DNA of 64,000 bases from an uncultured Reyranella sp. (GCF_945957355.1 NZ_CAMFKM010000004.1:62001-126000); one strand, 5' to 3'. Positions 46,023-55,188 are shown, counted from the stretch's first letter. The notes: generated by a model not told the origin, from the letters alone. Numbers and translations: made by a program.

Positions 46023-46928
46023 CTAGACAGGCCACAACCACGCGGCGCCGCGGACGCCGCTCGAGTCGCCGTGTTGGGGCGGGCGTAGCTGCGTGGCGAT
46101 GCTGTCGCGTTCGGAGAAGATGTAGTCCTTCCACAATTGGGGAACGCGCTCGTAGAGCTGCGGGATCTTCGAAAGGCCGCCGCCCAGCACGATGACGTGC
46201 GGATCGAGGAGATTGACGACGTTCGCGAGCGAGCGGGCAAGGCGGTCGCAGTAGCGGGCGAAGCACTCCATCGCGACCTTCTCGCCCGTGGCCGCGGCGT
46301 CCGCTATGTCCGTGGCCCGCAGCTCATGTCCGGCCGCGCTGGCATACTGGCCCTGGAACGCAGGCCCGCTCAGCCAGGATTCTACGCAACCCTTGCGGCC
46401 GCAATAGCATTGCGGGCCAGGTCGTTCGTCGTCACGGGGCAGGGGAAGGGCGTTGTGGCCCCATTCGCCTGCGATCGCCTGGGCCCCGACCAACGGCTTG
46501 CCGTCGATGACGATGCCGCCGCCCACGCCTGTGCCGAGGATCACGCCGAAAACGATCGGGGCGCCGGCGCCCGCGCCGTCGGCCGCCTCGGAGACGGCAA
46601 AGCAGTTGGCGTCATTGGACAGGCGAACGTCATCGCGGCCCAGCGCCTGCTTCAGGTCGACGTCGAGCGGCCGGCCGTTCAGTCGTGTGGAGTTGGCGTT
46701 CTTGACGAGGCCCGTCGCGGGTGAGAGGGCGCCGGGATGTCCTATGCCGACCCGGCAGCGCACGCCCACGCGTGTCTCGAGTTCGCGCACCACACCCGCC
46801 ACGGCCTCGACCGTGGCCTCGTAGCTGTCCTGCGGGGTCGGGACGCGCAGTCGCGCGCGTTCGGCGCCGTCATCGCCGAGAACCAACCCCTCGATTTTTG
46901 TGCCGCCGAGATCGATGCCAATGCGCAT
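46023..46928 (-). CDS. ROK-family sugar kinase
   Basis: A 301-residue kinase of the ROK family (fructokinase, glucokinase, N-acetylhexosamine kinase type). ATP site: IGIDLGGTKIEGLVLG. Substrate region: NANSTRLNGRPL and NDANCFAVSEA. The zinc-site signature is present as GEWGHNALPL and CYCGRKGCVES. No helix-turn-helix precedes it, so it is an enzyme rather than a ROK repressor. It starts 4 bases after the choloylglycine-hydrolase-like gene, so these belong to one minus-strand operon with the patatin gene. Sugar specificity is not readable. Confidence 0.92.
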   Translation of the reverse strand: MRIGIDLGGTKIEGLVLGDDGAERARLRVPTPQDSYEATVEAVAGVVRELETRVGVRCRVGIGHPGALSPATGLVKNANSTRLNGRPLDVDLKQALGRDDVRLSNDANCFAVSEAADGAGAGAPIVFGVILGTGVGGGIVIDGKPLVGAQAIAGEWGHNALPLPRDDERPGPQCYCGRKGCVESWLSGPAFQGQYASAAGHELRATDIADAAATGEKVAMECFARYCDRLARSLANVVNLLDPHVIVLGGGLSKIPQLYERVPQLWKDYIFSERDSIATQLRPPQHGDSSGVRGAAWLWPV

Positions 46929-46932
46929 GCTG

Positions 46933-48018
46933 TTACTGCGAGGTTACCGGAAGGAATCTGAAGGGCTCGGCCGGCTTGAAATTGTCCGATGCCTCGCCCG
47001 AGAAGACTTCGCCGCCCTGGATTGTGAGCTTCTTCACCGGCGCGCCGGGCTTCAGGTCGATCCTGTCGAAGGACACCCAGAATGTATTCGGCCGGGTCGC
47101 GGAGTCGAAATAGTAGACGAGGTTCTTCTGGTCCGAGACCGTGCGCCAGATCGTCGACGAGATGTTCGGTTGATCCGGTGTGGTGATGCCGAGCGGTACG
47201 CTGACGGCCCGCATCACACTCATGACACTGGCCACCGCCTGAAACGTGAAGGACTGCTCGGGTACCCCCTTGATGTAGTTCTTGTCCTTCGCTCTCGGGA
47301 TCGCCCCGAGCAGAAAGGAGGCGCGGGCGAACCTGTCGGCGGCGCGATTGGTGCCGGGGAGAAATGTAAGGCCTCCGATCCCCTCCCAGTAAGTGTTCAG
47401 GGCAAGCTGCTCGCTGTAGATCGGCGAGTTGGTCATCACGACATATTGCTTGCCGTGATGGATCACGAGCTTGCCGTTCACATACTCGAGGATCGCCGAA
47501 TCGCCCGTCGCATCCGAGAGGGAAAGGTGCAGGGTCGACGGCGCTCCATTCGGCAGCGTCGGAGCCAGCACGTTGAACGGCTCGTTGCGCAATGCCTCGA
47601 CGGCCTCGGCAACCGTCGCGAATTTATCGAGCGCATACTGCAGCCACGTCGACAGCGAGATGTAGGGCTTGCCCTGAACCGGCTTGGGATACTGCGATTC
47701 GGCGAGATAGAGGAGGTTGGCGACGAGACCCTTCTCGTTCATGCCGTCCGTGCTTCCGGCCTCGTAGCCCGAAACCACGACGCTCCCATACTTCGAGGTC
47801 CATTCGGCCGATTGGGGGCCGGCGGCGCCATTGCGCTTCATGCCGGCGGGCAGAACCCAGAGGTTCGATGCCATGTCCTCTCGCCAATCCATGTTACGGC
47901 CCGTCAGGACGAGATTGCCGTCACCGACGTAGAGGGTCCGCGTGCAGGCCTGAGCAGGCGTCGCGAGGGATGCCGTGACCAGGGCGAGTGCCGAGATACC
48001 GGAGAGAAGTCGCTTCAT
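46933..48018 (-). CDS. Exported linear-amide C-N hydrolase (choloylglycine hydrolase / penicillin V acylase family)
   Basis: An Ntn-hydrolase of about 361 residues. The signal peptide (ISALALVTASLATPAQA) ends directly before CTRTLYVGDGNLVLTGRNMD, so export cleavage would itself expose the catalytic N-terminal Cys. Other family elements are MNEKGLVANLLYLAESQY, LSLSDATGDSAILEYVNG and VVMTNSPIYSEQLALNTYW. Such enzymes cleave bile-salt amides, penicillin V or acyl-homoserine lactones. The ATG at 48018 follows AGGAAAACAACGA. It lies between patatin and ROK kinase genes in an operon. The natural amide substrate is unknown; acyl-homoserine lactones are one candidate. Confidence 0.9.
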   Translation of the reverse strand: MKRLLSGISALALVTASLATPAQACTRTLYVGDGNLVLTGRNMDWREDMASNLWVLPAGMKRNGAAGPQSAEWTSKYGSVVVSGYEAGSTDGMNEKGLVANLLYLAESQYPKPVQGKPYISLSTWLQYALDKFATVAEAVEALRNEPFNVLAPTLPNGAPSTLHLSLSDATGDSAILEYVNGKLVIHHGKQYVVMTNSPIYSEQLALNTYWEGIGGLTFLPGTNRAADRFARASFLLGAIPRAKDKNYIKGVPEQSFTFQAVASVMSVMRAVSVPLGITTPDQPNISSTIWRTVSDQKNLVYYFDSATRPNTFWVSFDRIDLKPGAPVKKLTIQGGEVFSGEASDNFKPAEPFRFLPVTSQ

Positions 48019-48050
48019 TCGTTGTTTTCCTAGTTTCCCCGGGATCGATC

Positions 48051-49076
48051 TCACAGGAAGCGAGCGCGTATGTCGATGCTGTTCTCCACGCCGATCTTGT
48101 CGAACGTCGAAGCCAGCCAGGCGGTTGCGGAGGCGCGGCCGGCCTTGAACAGATGGTCGAGGAATTCCGGCTCGATGTTGAACTTGCTGACCGCTCCGAG
48201 TGGCGCCAAGGTCGGGGCATCGGTGATCGAGTGGATCAGCAGCTTCTTCAGGCGATCGCCGAACGCACCGGTGACCGCGCCCTTGTCGATCAGTTCCTGC
48301 ACGAAGGCGATCGCGCGCATCTCGGCCATGAGCGCGCCGCCGAAGGTGATCTCGTTCAGCCGGTCGGCGATCTCGGCATTGGAAGTCGGCACGCCCTCGC
48401 GGTGCGGGGGATCGACCTCGATCATCACCACGTCGGTGCTCTCGCTATTGTAGATGAAGGGCCAGATCGGCGGATTGCCGCGGAAGCCGCCATCCCAATA
48501 CGGTTCGCCGTCGATCACCACGGCTTCGTGGATGCTGGGGAGGCACGCCGATGCCAGCAGCGCGTCGATCGACAGTTCCTCGCGCGTGAAAATGCGTACC
48601 TTGCCGGTCGCCACGTTGGTCGCGGCAATGAAGGCCTTGATGTGATGGCAGGCGCGGACAGCTTCCTGGTCGAAGTGGCGGGTGAGGAGGTCGCGCAGCG
48701 GATCGAACTTGAGCGGATTGCGCTGCCATGGCGTGAGCGTGCGCTGGATCAGGTCGGCCCACAGGGCGCCGGGTGAATCGTCCAGGTTCCAATTGCCCTG
48801 CAACCGGTCGAGCGGCGTCCGCCGGATCGGGCTGGCGATCGACATCTGTCCGAGCTCGCTCCAGAAGGCGGCGAGTGCAGCACGCGCACCGGCCGGGCCG
48901 CCCTTGGCCCAGCCTTGCAGCATGATCGCAGCATTCATCGCGCCGGCGCTGGTGCCACTGACGGCTTCGATCTCGAGCCTTCCGTCCTCTATCAGGGCGT
49001 CGAGGACGCCCCATGTGTAGGCGCCGTGGCTGCCGCCGCCTTGCAGAGCGAGGTTGATGCGCTTGGTGTCGGTCAT
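48051..49076 (-). CDS. Patatin-like phospholipase
   Basis: A 341-residue lipid acyl hydrolase. The oxyanion loop is LALQGGGSHGAYTWGVLDAL, the nucleophile Ser lies in AVSGTSAGAMNAAI, and the catalytic Asp is in PYWDGGFRGNPPIWPF. Length and pattern match bacterial patatins that cleave phospholipids or lysophospholipids. No signal peptide is seen, so it should act in the cytoplasm or be secreted by another route. It heads the minus-strand operon with the amide hydrolase (32 bases downstream) and the ROK kinase. Confidence 0.93.
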   Translation of the reverse strand: MTDTKRINLALQGGGSHGAYTWGVLDALIEDGRLEIEAVSGTSAGAMNAAIMLQGWAKGGPAGARAALAAFWSELGQMSIASPIRRTPLDRLQGNWNLDDSPGALWADLIQRTLTPWQRNPLKFDPLRDLLTRHFDQEAVRACHHIKAFIAATNVATGKVRIFTREELSIDALLASACLPSIHEAVVIDGEPYWDGGFRGNPPIWPFIYNSESTDVVMIEVDPPHREGVPTSNAEIADRLNEITFGGALMAEMRAIAFVQELIDKGAVTGAFGDRLKKLLIHSITDAPTLAPLGAVSKFNIEPEFLDHLFKAGRASATAWLASTFDKIGVENSIDIRARFL

Positions 49077-49147
49077 GCGTCTATCCTCGCGGCTGATGCG
49101 GCGTTAGGGTCATCGTTCTGTAAAGAGCGTGCGGAGCCGGCAGCATT

Positions 49148-50374
49148 ATGGCGAATGAGCGGGCAGAGGAACCCTGGCGAAAGCGCCCGTCGTCCATCCT
49201 GTGGATGCTCTCGCTGGGCCAGCTCGTGACCTGGGGCATCGTCTACTACACATTCCCGCTGTTCGTCGTGCCGATGAGCGAGGAGCTTGGCTGGTCGCGC
49301 AGCGCGATGTTCGGCGCCCTCTCGGCGGGGCTGCTCACCGCCGGCCTCTGTTCCATCACCGTCGGCGCCTGGATCGATCGCGGCCACGGGCGCCTGCTGA
49401 TGACCGGCGGGTCGCTGCTCGCCGCCGCGCTGCTGTTCCTGTGGTCGAGGATCGAGTCGCTGCCGTTGTTCTACGCGATGTGGATCGGACTGGGGGCGTG
49501 CCAGGCCGTGACGCTCTATGAACCGGCCTTCGCGGTGATCACCCGGGTCTATGGCCCGCGCTACAAGCAGGCGATCCTGCTGATGACCTTCCTCGGCGGC
49601 CTCGCCAGCACCTTCGGCATTCCCTTCACGCAGTTCCTGGTCGAGCGGATCGGCTGGCGGCCCACGCTCGACGTCCTGGCGGTCATCGTCCTGGGTGTCG
49701 CGCTGATGCACTGGCTGTTCGTGCCCGGTCCGGACGTGAAGCCCGTGCCCATCGCCGCATCCCGGCCACCCGCCGAGGGCGCGGCAAAGCGGAGCCCGCT
49801 CGCCGCCGCCATCCGCGTGCCGGCTTTCTGGGGGCTCGTCATCGCCTTCGCGGGCTACGGGCTCGCTTTCTCGGCGATGAGCTTTCATCTCATCCCGTTG
49901 CTCGACGATCGTGGCGTACCAACCGGCGTGGTCATGGCGATCATTGCCCTGATCGGCCCCATGCAGGTGGTTGGGCGGGTTCTGCTGATGGTTGGCCAGC
50001 GGCACATCACGACCATCCAGTTGGGCGCACTGATCTACTTTGCCTTTCCACTGGCGATGGGCTTCCTGGCGACCGGCATCACGGACGTCTATCCGCTGAT
50101 CCTGTTTGCGGTCGTCTACGGCGTGGCCAACGGTCTCGTGACCATCCTGCGGGGCATGGCCGTGCCGGAATTCATCGGGTCCGAAGGGTATGGCGTCGTC
50201 TCGGGGGCCCTCACGATGCCGACCAACGTCATGCGTGCCGCCGGGCCGGTGCTGGCGTCGCTCGCGTGGGGGGCGTTTGGCGGCTACACGCCGGTGCTAT
50301 GGGGATTGGCGGGCATCATGCTGGTCGCTGCCTTGGGATTCGCGGCGGCGGCATTTCTTTCGAAACGAGCCTGA
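49148..50374 (+). CDS. MFS transporter, second complete copy
   Basis: A 408-residue inner-membrane carrier with about twelve hydrophobic segments. It starts LWMLSLGQLVTWGIVYYTFP, with VPMSEELGWSRSAMFGAL in helix 2 and the inter-helix loop DRGHGRLLMTGGSL. The pattern resembles MFS proteins of the monocarboxylate/oxalate-formate type. It diverges from the patatin gene with 71 bases between starts. The substrate is unknown. Confidence 0.9.
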   Translation: MANERAEEPWRKRPSSILWMLSLGQLVTWGIVYYTFPLFVVPMSEELGWSRSAMFGALSAGLLTAGLCSITVGAWIDRGHGRLLMTGGSLLAAALLFLWSRIESLPLFYAMWIGLGACQAVTLYEPAFAVITRVYGPRYKQAILLMTFLGGLASTFGIPFTQFLVERIGWRPTLDVLAVIVLGVALMHWLFVPGPDVKPVPIAASRPPAEGAAKRSPLAAAIRVPAFWGLVIAFAGYGLAFSAMSFHLIPLLDDRGVPTGVVMAIIALIGPMQVVGRVLLMVGQRHITTIQLGALIYFAFPLAMGFLATGITDVYPLILFAVVYGVANGLVTILRGMAVPEFIGSEGYGVVSGALTMPTNVMRAAGPVLASLAWGAFGGYTPVLWGLAGIMLVAALGFAAAAFLSKRA

Positions 50375-50439
50375 ACTCCGGATTTTGCCATAATTGCACA
50401 TCATCTGACCTCGCAAGGTAACCAATAAGGCGAGGCGCC

Positions 50440-51177
50440 ATGTTTGATGCGAAGCGTTTGCTGGAGCAGTTCGTGGGTGGTCAAGGCGGCGGCCAGGGTG
50501 TCGGCCCGACCGGCAGTCAGGGCGGCATGGGCGGCTTCCTCAGCGGAGCCGGCGGCGGCGTGCTCGCGGGCGGCCTGGCGGCACTGCTGATGGGGAGCAA
50601 GACCGGTCGCAAGATCGGCGGTGAGGCGCTGAAGCTCGGCGGCATGGCTGCGGTCGGAGCGCTCGCCTACAAGGCCTACAACGATTGGCAGGCCGGCAAG
50701 CAGGCGGCGCCGGTCTCGCAGGCGCCCCAGGCTCCGGCTCCGGTACCTATGCTGCCGGCGCCCAGCGGAACCCCCTTCAATCCCTCGACCGAGGCCGGTC
50801 AGCAGACGCTGGCGCGTCATCTGCTGCGCGCCATGATCGCGGCCGCCAAGGCCGACGGTCACGTCGACGCACAGGAGCAGGCGCGCATCTTCGCGGAGAT
50901 GGACAAGCTGCCACTCGGGGCCGACGACAAGGCCTTCGTGATGGACGAGCTTCGAGCCAAGCTCGATGTCGATGCCGTCGCTGGTGCAGCGGCGACGCCG
51001 GAAGAGGCTGCCGAAATCTACACGGCCTCGCTGCTGGCCATCGACGTCGACAATGCCGCCGAGCGCGGCTACCTCGCGATGCTGGCCGCGCGCCTCAGGC
51101 TCGATGACGCCCTGGTGGCGCATCTCCACGGCAGCGTCGCCTCGGCGACCGGCAAGAGCGTGCCGGTCGCGGCCTGA
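50440..51177 (+). CDS. DUF533 / YebE-like TerB-superfamily protein
   Basis: A 245-residue protein. The N-terminal third is Gly-rich (VGGQGGGQGVGPTGSQGG, then GGVLAGGLAALLMGSK) with a short hydrophobic segment (GGMAAVGALAYKAYNDW). A Pro/Ala-rich linker (QAPQAPAPVPMLPAP) leads to a helical TerB-like domain with RAMIAAAKADGHVDAQEQ and EIYTASLLAIDVDNAAER. This is the layout of E. coli YebE, an inner-membrane protein of unknown function. The ATG follows AAGGCGAGG. It is a single gene; a CATAAT at 50389 may mark its -10 box. Confidence 0.9.
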   Translation: MFDAKRLLEQFVGGQGGGQGVGPTGSQGGMGGFLSGAGGGVLAGGLAALLMGSKTGRKIGGEALKLGGMAAVGALAYKAYNDWQAGKQAAPVSQAPQAPAPVPMLPAPSGTPFNPSTEAGQQTLARHLLRAMIAAAKADGHVDAQEQARIFAEMDKLPLGADDKAFVMDELRAKLDVDAVAGAAATPEEAAEIYTASLLAIDVDNAAERGYLAMLAARLRLDDALVAHLHGSVASATGKSVPVAA

Positions 51178-51201
51178 CGGAAGGGACGGCGGGCGGCGGA
51201 G

Positions 51202-52308
51202 TTATTCTGCCGCCAGTCTCGTCATCTTCGGCTTGAGGTGCTGCACCTTGGGCATCACTTCCTTCGACAGAAGTTCGAGCGAGTGGCGCCAGGCTTTCGG
51301 ATTCTCGACATAGTCGAAGCCGAAGACCAGGAGCTGGCCGAAGCCGCCCACCTCGTCGTAGATCTTCTCGATCTTCTCGACGACCGTCTTCGGAGAGCCG
51401 ACGATCCAGTTGTGCTTCGCGCAATACTCTGGCGTCACGTCAGAGTCCGCCGCGCCGGCGTCGTGCTTCAGGTATTCGAAGAAGCCGAACTGGGAGAGCA
51501 GGGGCAGGAAGTACTCCCGCATCATGCGGCCCATGTGTGAGCCGACGGAGAGGCGCATCGCCTCTTCGTCTGTGTCCGCCACGAAGACCTCGCGCACCAG
51601 CCGCCACTGATTGCGGTCGGGGGTGCGACCCGACTTCGCGGCGCCTGTTTCCACCGATTCCCAGTGGCTCTTCACATAGGCCGGGTTGAGGTTGAGGCTC
51701 ATCGGAATGTAGCCCTTCTCGCCCGCGAGCTTCAGCGTGTCGGAGCCCTTGGAGAGGCCGGCGACGCCGATCGGCGGATGCGGTGCCTGTAGCGGCTTGA
51801 TGTGCGGCTTCAGGAACCCGAACATCGTGTCCGGCTTCGTCACGTGCCAGTACTTGCCCTTGTAGTCGAAGGGTTCGGTCGAGGACCAGAGCTTGAGGAT
51901 GATGTCGAGGGCCTCCCGCGTCATCTCGCGGTTGGTGCCCGACATGCCGTCGACGTTGAACATCGCCCAATCGCTCGGCAGGCCAGATGCGGCAATGCCG
52001 AAGTTCAACCGCCCACCCGAAATGTGGTCGAGCATGGCGACCCTGTTCGCGAGTTCGGCCGGGTGATGGTACGGCAAGAGGAAGCCGCCGGGGCCGAGGC
52101 GAATGTTCTTGGTCTGCATGAGCGCCTGCGCCACCAGCAGGTCGGGCGAGGGGTGGGGCTCCCACGGTGCGGTGTGATGCTCGCCGATCCAGGCCTCGGT
52201 GAAGCCGAGTTCGTCGAGCCATCGGATCACCTGGAGATCCCATTCGTGCCCGTCCTTCAGGGACCGCTCGGGCGGATGCGAGGGCATGGTGAAATAGCCG
52301 AATTGCAT
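51202..52308 (-). CDS. LLM-class flavin-dependent oxidoreductase (luciferase-like)
   Basis: A 368-residue TIM-barrel flavoprotein of the bacterial luciferase superfamily. Visible marks: EAWIGEHHTAPWEPHPSPDL, IRLGPGGFLLPYHHP, ISGGRLNFGIAASGLPSDW and IGVAGLSKGSDTLKLAGEKG. Members are FMN- or F420-dependent monooxygenases or dehydrogenases of many small molecules. It diverges from the broken isochorismatase-type gene, with about 70 bases between starts. The substrate is unknown. Confidence 0.92.
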   Translation of the reverse strand: MQFGYFTMPSHPPERSLKDGHEWDLQVIRWLDELGFTEAWIGEHHTAPWEPHPSPDLLVAQALMQTKNIRLGPGGFLLPYHHPAELANRVAMLDHISGGRLNFGIAASGLPSDWAMFNVDGMSGTNREMTREALDIILKLWSSTEPFDYKGKYWHVTKPDTMFGFLKPHIKPLQAPHPPIGVAGLSKGSDTLKLAGEKGYIPMSLNLNPAYVKSHWESVETGAAKSGRTPDRNQWRLVREVFVADTDEEAMRLSVGSHMGRMMREYFLPLLSQFGFFEYLKHDAGAADSDVTPEYCAKHNWIVGSPKTVVEKIEKIYDEVGGFGQLLVFGFDYVENPKAWRHSLELLSKEVMPKVQHLKPKMTRLAAE

Positions 52309-52377
52309 CGTTTCCTCCTGTTTTCGTTGTCTCCAAGTCCACTACCATTGCGGGCAAGGCGCAAGGGGCAGGGATGC

Positions 52378-52936
52378 ATGGCTGAAGACGTATTGATCGT
52401 GATCGACCAGCAGAAGGCCATGGATCACCCCAAGTGGGGCCCGCGCAACAATCCGGCAGCCGAGGCCAACATCGCCCGGCTGCTCGCCGACTGGCGTCGC
52501 CGCACGGCACCGATCGTCCATGTGAAGCATGACAGCACCGATCCCGATTCGCCGTTCCGACCGGGCCAGGAGGGCAACGATTTTCTGCCGCTGACGGCGC
52601 CGCGTGCCGGCGAGCTGGTGGTGGCGAAAAAAGGTCCATAGTGCCTTTATCGGCACCGAGCTGGCGGCCGGCCTCCAGGCGATGGCCGGCGGCGGCGGGA
52701 AGCCGCGGCTGGTGATCTGCGGCGTGCTGCTCGCCAATTCGGTCGAAGCTACGGTGCGGGTGGCCGCCAATCTCGGCTTCGAGGTGCGGCTGCCGGCAGA
52801 CGCGTGCTGGTCCTGCGACAAGCGCGACCTGACGGGCCGGCTATGGCCGGCCGAAGAAGTGCATCAGCTCACCCTGGCGCTTCTCGATGGCGAGTACGCC
52901 GAAGTGACCACGGTGGACGCGGTGCTGCGCGGTTGA
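52378..52936 (+). pseudogene. Isochorismatase-type cysteine hydrolase, frameshifted and with Cys replaced
   Basis: Two frames together make one isochorismatase-family protein of about 185 residues. The first part runs from the ATG at 52378 (VLIVIDQQKAMDHPKWGP with the catalytic Asp) and stops at 52639-52641. The second part continues in another frame with HSAFIGTELAAGL and LVICGVLLANSVEATVR. The break is in a run of six A at 52627-52632; removing one A restores the frame and the catalytic Lys context VAKKVHSAF. In addition the nucleophile Cys expected before VEAT is Ser (ANSVEAT). Both faults suggest a decaying gene, though a base error in the A run would explain the first. Confidence 0.8.
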
Positions 52937-52938
52937 AT

Positions 52939-53487
52939 TCAGGCCGCGTCTGCCGGTGGCCGGCTCAACGTGGAGGCGTCACGCGCATGGAACATCAGCC
53001 GCCAGAGCCTGCCTTCGCCCATGATCTGCCCGATCTCGCGCAGCGCGAAGAACGGCAGCAGCGAAATGGTCATGATGGCCCACACCGTCAGCTTGCCTTC
53101 CCAGGTGGTGCCACCGATGTGAGGCATGCTGTCGGCCAGACTCCGGCCCGCCACCATGCCGAGGCCAATTCGCTCGATGGCATGGAACAGCATGAATACG
53201 AGGGCGAACAACCCGGCCATGTAGGCCACAGGCCAGATCAGCGGCAGATGGTCGAAGCGGCGGCCGAGCTTCAGGTTCTCGGCGATCAGCATGACCTTGG
53301 CCATGACGGCGGCGTTGATCAGGGCGAAGCCCTGCGGCGCGAAGGACAGATGCCGCTCGGACAGGACCAGGCTCTCGTTCAGGACGAACAGGCCGAAGAC
53401 CACGTAGAGATAGATGAACATCAGCAGGAAGCGCCGGATTTCCTCGATACCGCGCTCCTTCAGATGATGCAGTCCTTCACTGTTCAT
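52939..53487 (-). CDS. Integral membrane protein of unknown function
   Basis: A 182-residue protein with about four hydrophobic segments: FLLMFIYLYVVFGLFVL, FALINAAVMAKVMLIAE, WPVAYMAGLFALVFMLFH and LTVWAIMTISLLPFFAL. The N-terminal 20 residues are charged and should be cytoplasmic. I do not recognise catalytic motifs. It converges with the broken isochorismatase-type gene (two bases between the ends) and is read alone upstream of the terminator region shared with the aldehyde dehydrogenase gene. It is probably a conserved inner-membrane protein. Confidence 0.75.
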   Translation of the reverse strand: MNSEGLHHLKERGIEEIRRFLLMFIYLYVVFGLFVLNESLVLSERHLSFAPQGFALINAAVMAKVMLIAENLKLGRRFDHLPLIWPVAYMAGLFALVFMLFHAIERIGLGMVAGRSLADSMPHIGGTTWEGKLTVWAIMTISLLPFFALREIGQIMGEGRLWRLMFHARDASTLSRPPADAA

Positions 53488-53543
53488 GAGCGACCTCGGG
53501 TGAGCCGTGTGTCCCAGACGGGCATGGGATCGGAGGCAGAAAA

Positions 53544-53575
53544 AAGCCGCGCCAGCGTGGCTGCCGGCGCGGCTT
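53544..53575 (-). terminator. Intrinsic terminator of the aldehyde dehydrogenase gene
   Basis: Minus-strand stem of 10 bp (AAGCCGCGCC / GGCGCGGCTT) with a 12-base loop, followed by TTTTT. It begins 18 bases after the dehydrogenase stop codon. Confidence 0.85.
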
Positions 53576-53593
53576 CTCTTCGATCGAACAGGA

Positions 53594-55093
53594 TCAGCCC
53601 AGCTGGATCCAGGTGGTCTTCATCTGCGTGAACTTGTCGAAGGCGTGCAGCGACTTGTCGCGACCGTTGCCCGACTGCTTGTAGCCGCCGAACGGGGTGG
53701 TGATGTCGCCGCCGTCATAGGTATTCACCCAGACCGAGCCGGCGCGCAGGCTCTTGGCGAACTTGAAGGCCTTGTTGATGTCGGCGGTGAAGATCGCCGA
53801 GGCGAGGCCGTAGATCGTGTCGTTCGCGACGCTGAGGGCCTGCTCGGCATCCTTGACCGGGATGACCGACAGGACCGGCCCGAAGATCTCCTCCTGGGCG
53901 ATCTTCATCCGATTGTCGACGTTGTCGAACACGGTCGGCTGGATGAACGAGCCAGCATTGTCGATGTGCACCTGCTTGCCGCCCATGGCGAGCTTGGCGC
54001 CTTCCTTCTGGCCGGCGTCGATGTAGCCCATCACGCGCTTGGTCTGGGTCTCGTCGACCATGGCACCCATCTGGGTCTTCGGGTCGAGCGGGTCGCCCGG
54101 CATCATCTTCTGGCCGATCGCCATGACCTTGGCGAGGAACTCGTCCTTGATCTTGTCCTCGACGATCAGGCGCGAGCCGGCAGTGCAGACCTCGCCCTGG
54201 TTGAACCAGATGCCAAAGGCCGTGCGGCGTGCGGCAATGTCGAGGTTGGGTGCGTCGGCCAGCACGATGTTCGGCGACTTGCCGCCGCACTCCAGCCAGA
54301 CCTGCTTCATGTTGGATTCGCCGGAATAGCGGAGGAAGTACTTGCCGACCTCCGTCGAGCCGGTGAAGGCCAGCACGTCGACGTCCATGTGACGGCCGAG
54401 TGCCTGGCCGGCGGTCTCGCCGAAGCCCGGCAGCACGTTGAACACACCCTCGGGGATGCCCGCCTCGGCCGCCAGTTCGGCGAGACGAAGCGCGGTGAGG
54501 GGTGACTGCTCGGCGGGCTTCAGGATGACGGAGTTGCCGGCAGCCAGAGCCGGCGAGATCTTCCAGCAGGCCATCAGGAGCGGGAAGTTCCACGGCACGA
54601 CGCAGGCCACCACACCGGCGGCCTCGCGGGTGATCATGGCGATGACGTTGCCGGGCGTCGGCGCGACTTCGTCGTAGATCTTGTCGATCGCCTCAGCGAA
54701 CCACTGGATCGTATTGGCCGAGCCCGGAATGTCGACCGTGGTCGAGAAGGCGATCGGCTTGCCCATGTCGAGTGTCTCGAGCAGGGCCAGCTCCTCGCGG
54801 TTCTTCATCATGAGGTCGGCAAGCTTCAGCATGATGCGCTTGCGCTGGGCCGGCGCCATGTTGGCCCAGGTGCCCTTCTCGAAGGCGGCGCGTGCGGCCT
54901 TCACCGCGGCGTCGACATCGGCCTGCTCGCAGGCGGCAACCTTGGTGAGGACCTGGCCCGTCGCCGGATTGACGCAGTCGAAGGTCTTGCCGGTCAGCGA
55001 CGCCGCGAACTTGCCGCCGATGAAGGCCTGGTTCCGGTAGCTGAGGCCGCCGACGCGGCCTTTCCAGTCGTCGCGCGAAAGCTGGGCGCTCAT
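53594..55093 (-). CDS. NAD(P)-dependent aldehyde dehydrogenase
   Basis: A 499-residue enzyme of the main ALDH superfamily that oxidises an aldehyde to its acid. Catalytic Cys is in WFNQGEVCTAGSRLIVED, the general-base Glu in QVWLECGGKSPNIVLA, and the oxyanion Asn in CVVPWNFPLLMACWK. The coenzyme loop FTGSTEVGKYFLRYSG and C-terminal TPFGGYKQSGNGRDKS are typical. Overall similarity is to PuuC-like (gamma-glutamyl-aminobutyraldehyde) enzymes, but no polyamine genes are near. The ATG at 55093 has GGAGGAAAGAGATC upstream. It lies between terminators and is a single unit. Confidence 0.94.
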   Translation of the reverse strand: MSAQLSRDDWKGRVGGLSYRNQAFIGGKFAASLTGKTFDCVNPATGQVLTKVAACEQADVDAAVKAARAAFEKGTWANMAPAQRKRIMLKLADLMMKNREELALLETLDMGKPIAFSTTVDIPGSANTIQWFAEAIDKIYDEVAPTPGNVIAMITREAAGVVACVVPWNFPLLMACWKISPALAAGNSVILKPAEQSPLTALRLAELAAEAGIPEGVFNVLPGFGETAGQALGRHMDVDVLAFTGSTEVGKYFLRYSGESNMKQVWLECGGKSPNIVLADAPNLDIAARRTAFGIWFNQGEVCTAGSRLIVEDKIKDEFLAKVMAIGQKMMPGDPLDPKTQMGAMVDETQTKRVMGYIDAGQKEGAKLAMGGKQVHIDNAGSFIQPTVFDNVDNRMKIAQEEIFGPVLSVIPVKDAEQALSVANDTIYGLASAIFTADINKAFKFAKSLRAGSVWVNTYDGGDITTPFGGYKQSGNGRDKSLHAFDKFTQMKTTWIQLG

Positions 55094-55142
55094 GATCTCT
55101 TTCCTCCTCATTGAATTGCGCGGGAGCCTATCCCACGAAAAA

Positions 55143-55160
55143 GCCGCCCGGAAGGGCGGC
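55143..55160 (-). terminator. Intrinsic terminator of rpmG
   Basis: Minus-strand stem GCCGCCC / GGGCGGC with a TTCC loop, followed by TTTTTCG, 28 bases after the rpmG stop. Confidence 0.88.
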
Positions 55161-55188
55161 CTGATCGTCTATCCTGCAATGCAGCAGG

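Noticed and set aside
52620..52645. Programmed -1 frameshift at the A run of the isochorismatase-type gene
   Set aside because: The frame needed is reached by +1, not -1, and the zero-frame codons do not form the usual slippery heptamer; the missing Cys also favours decay.
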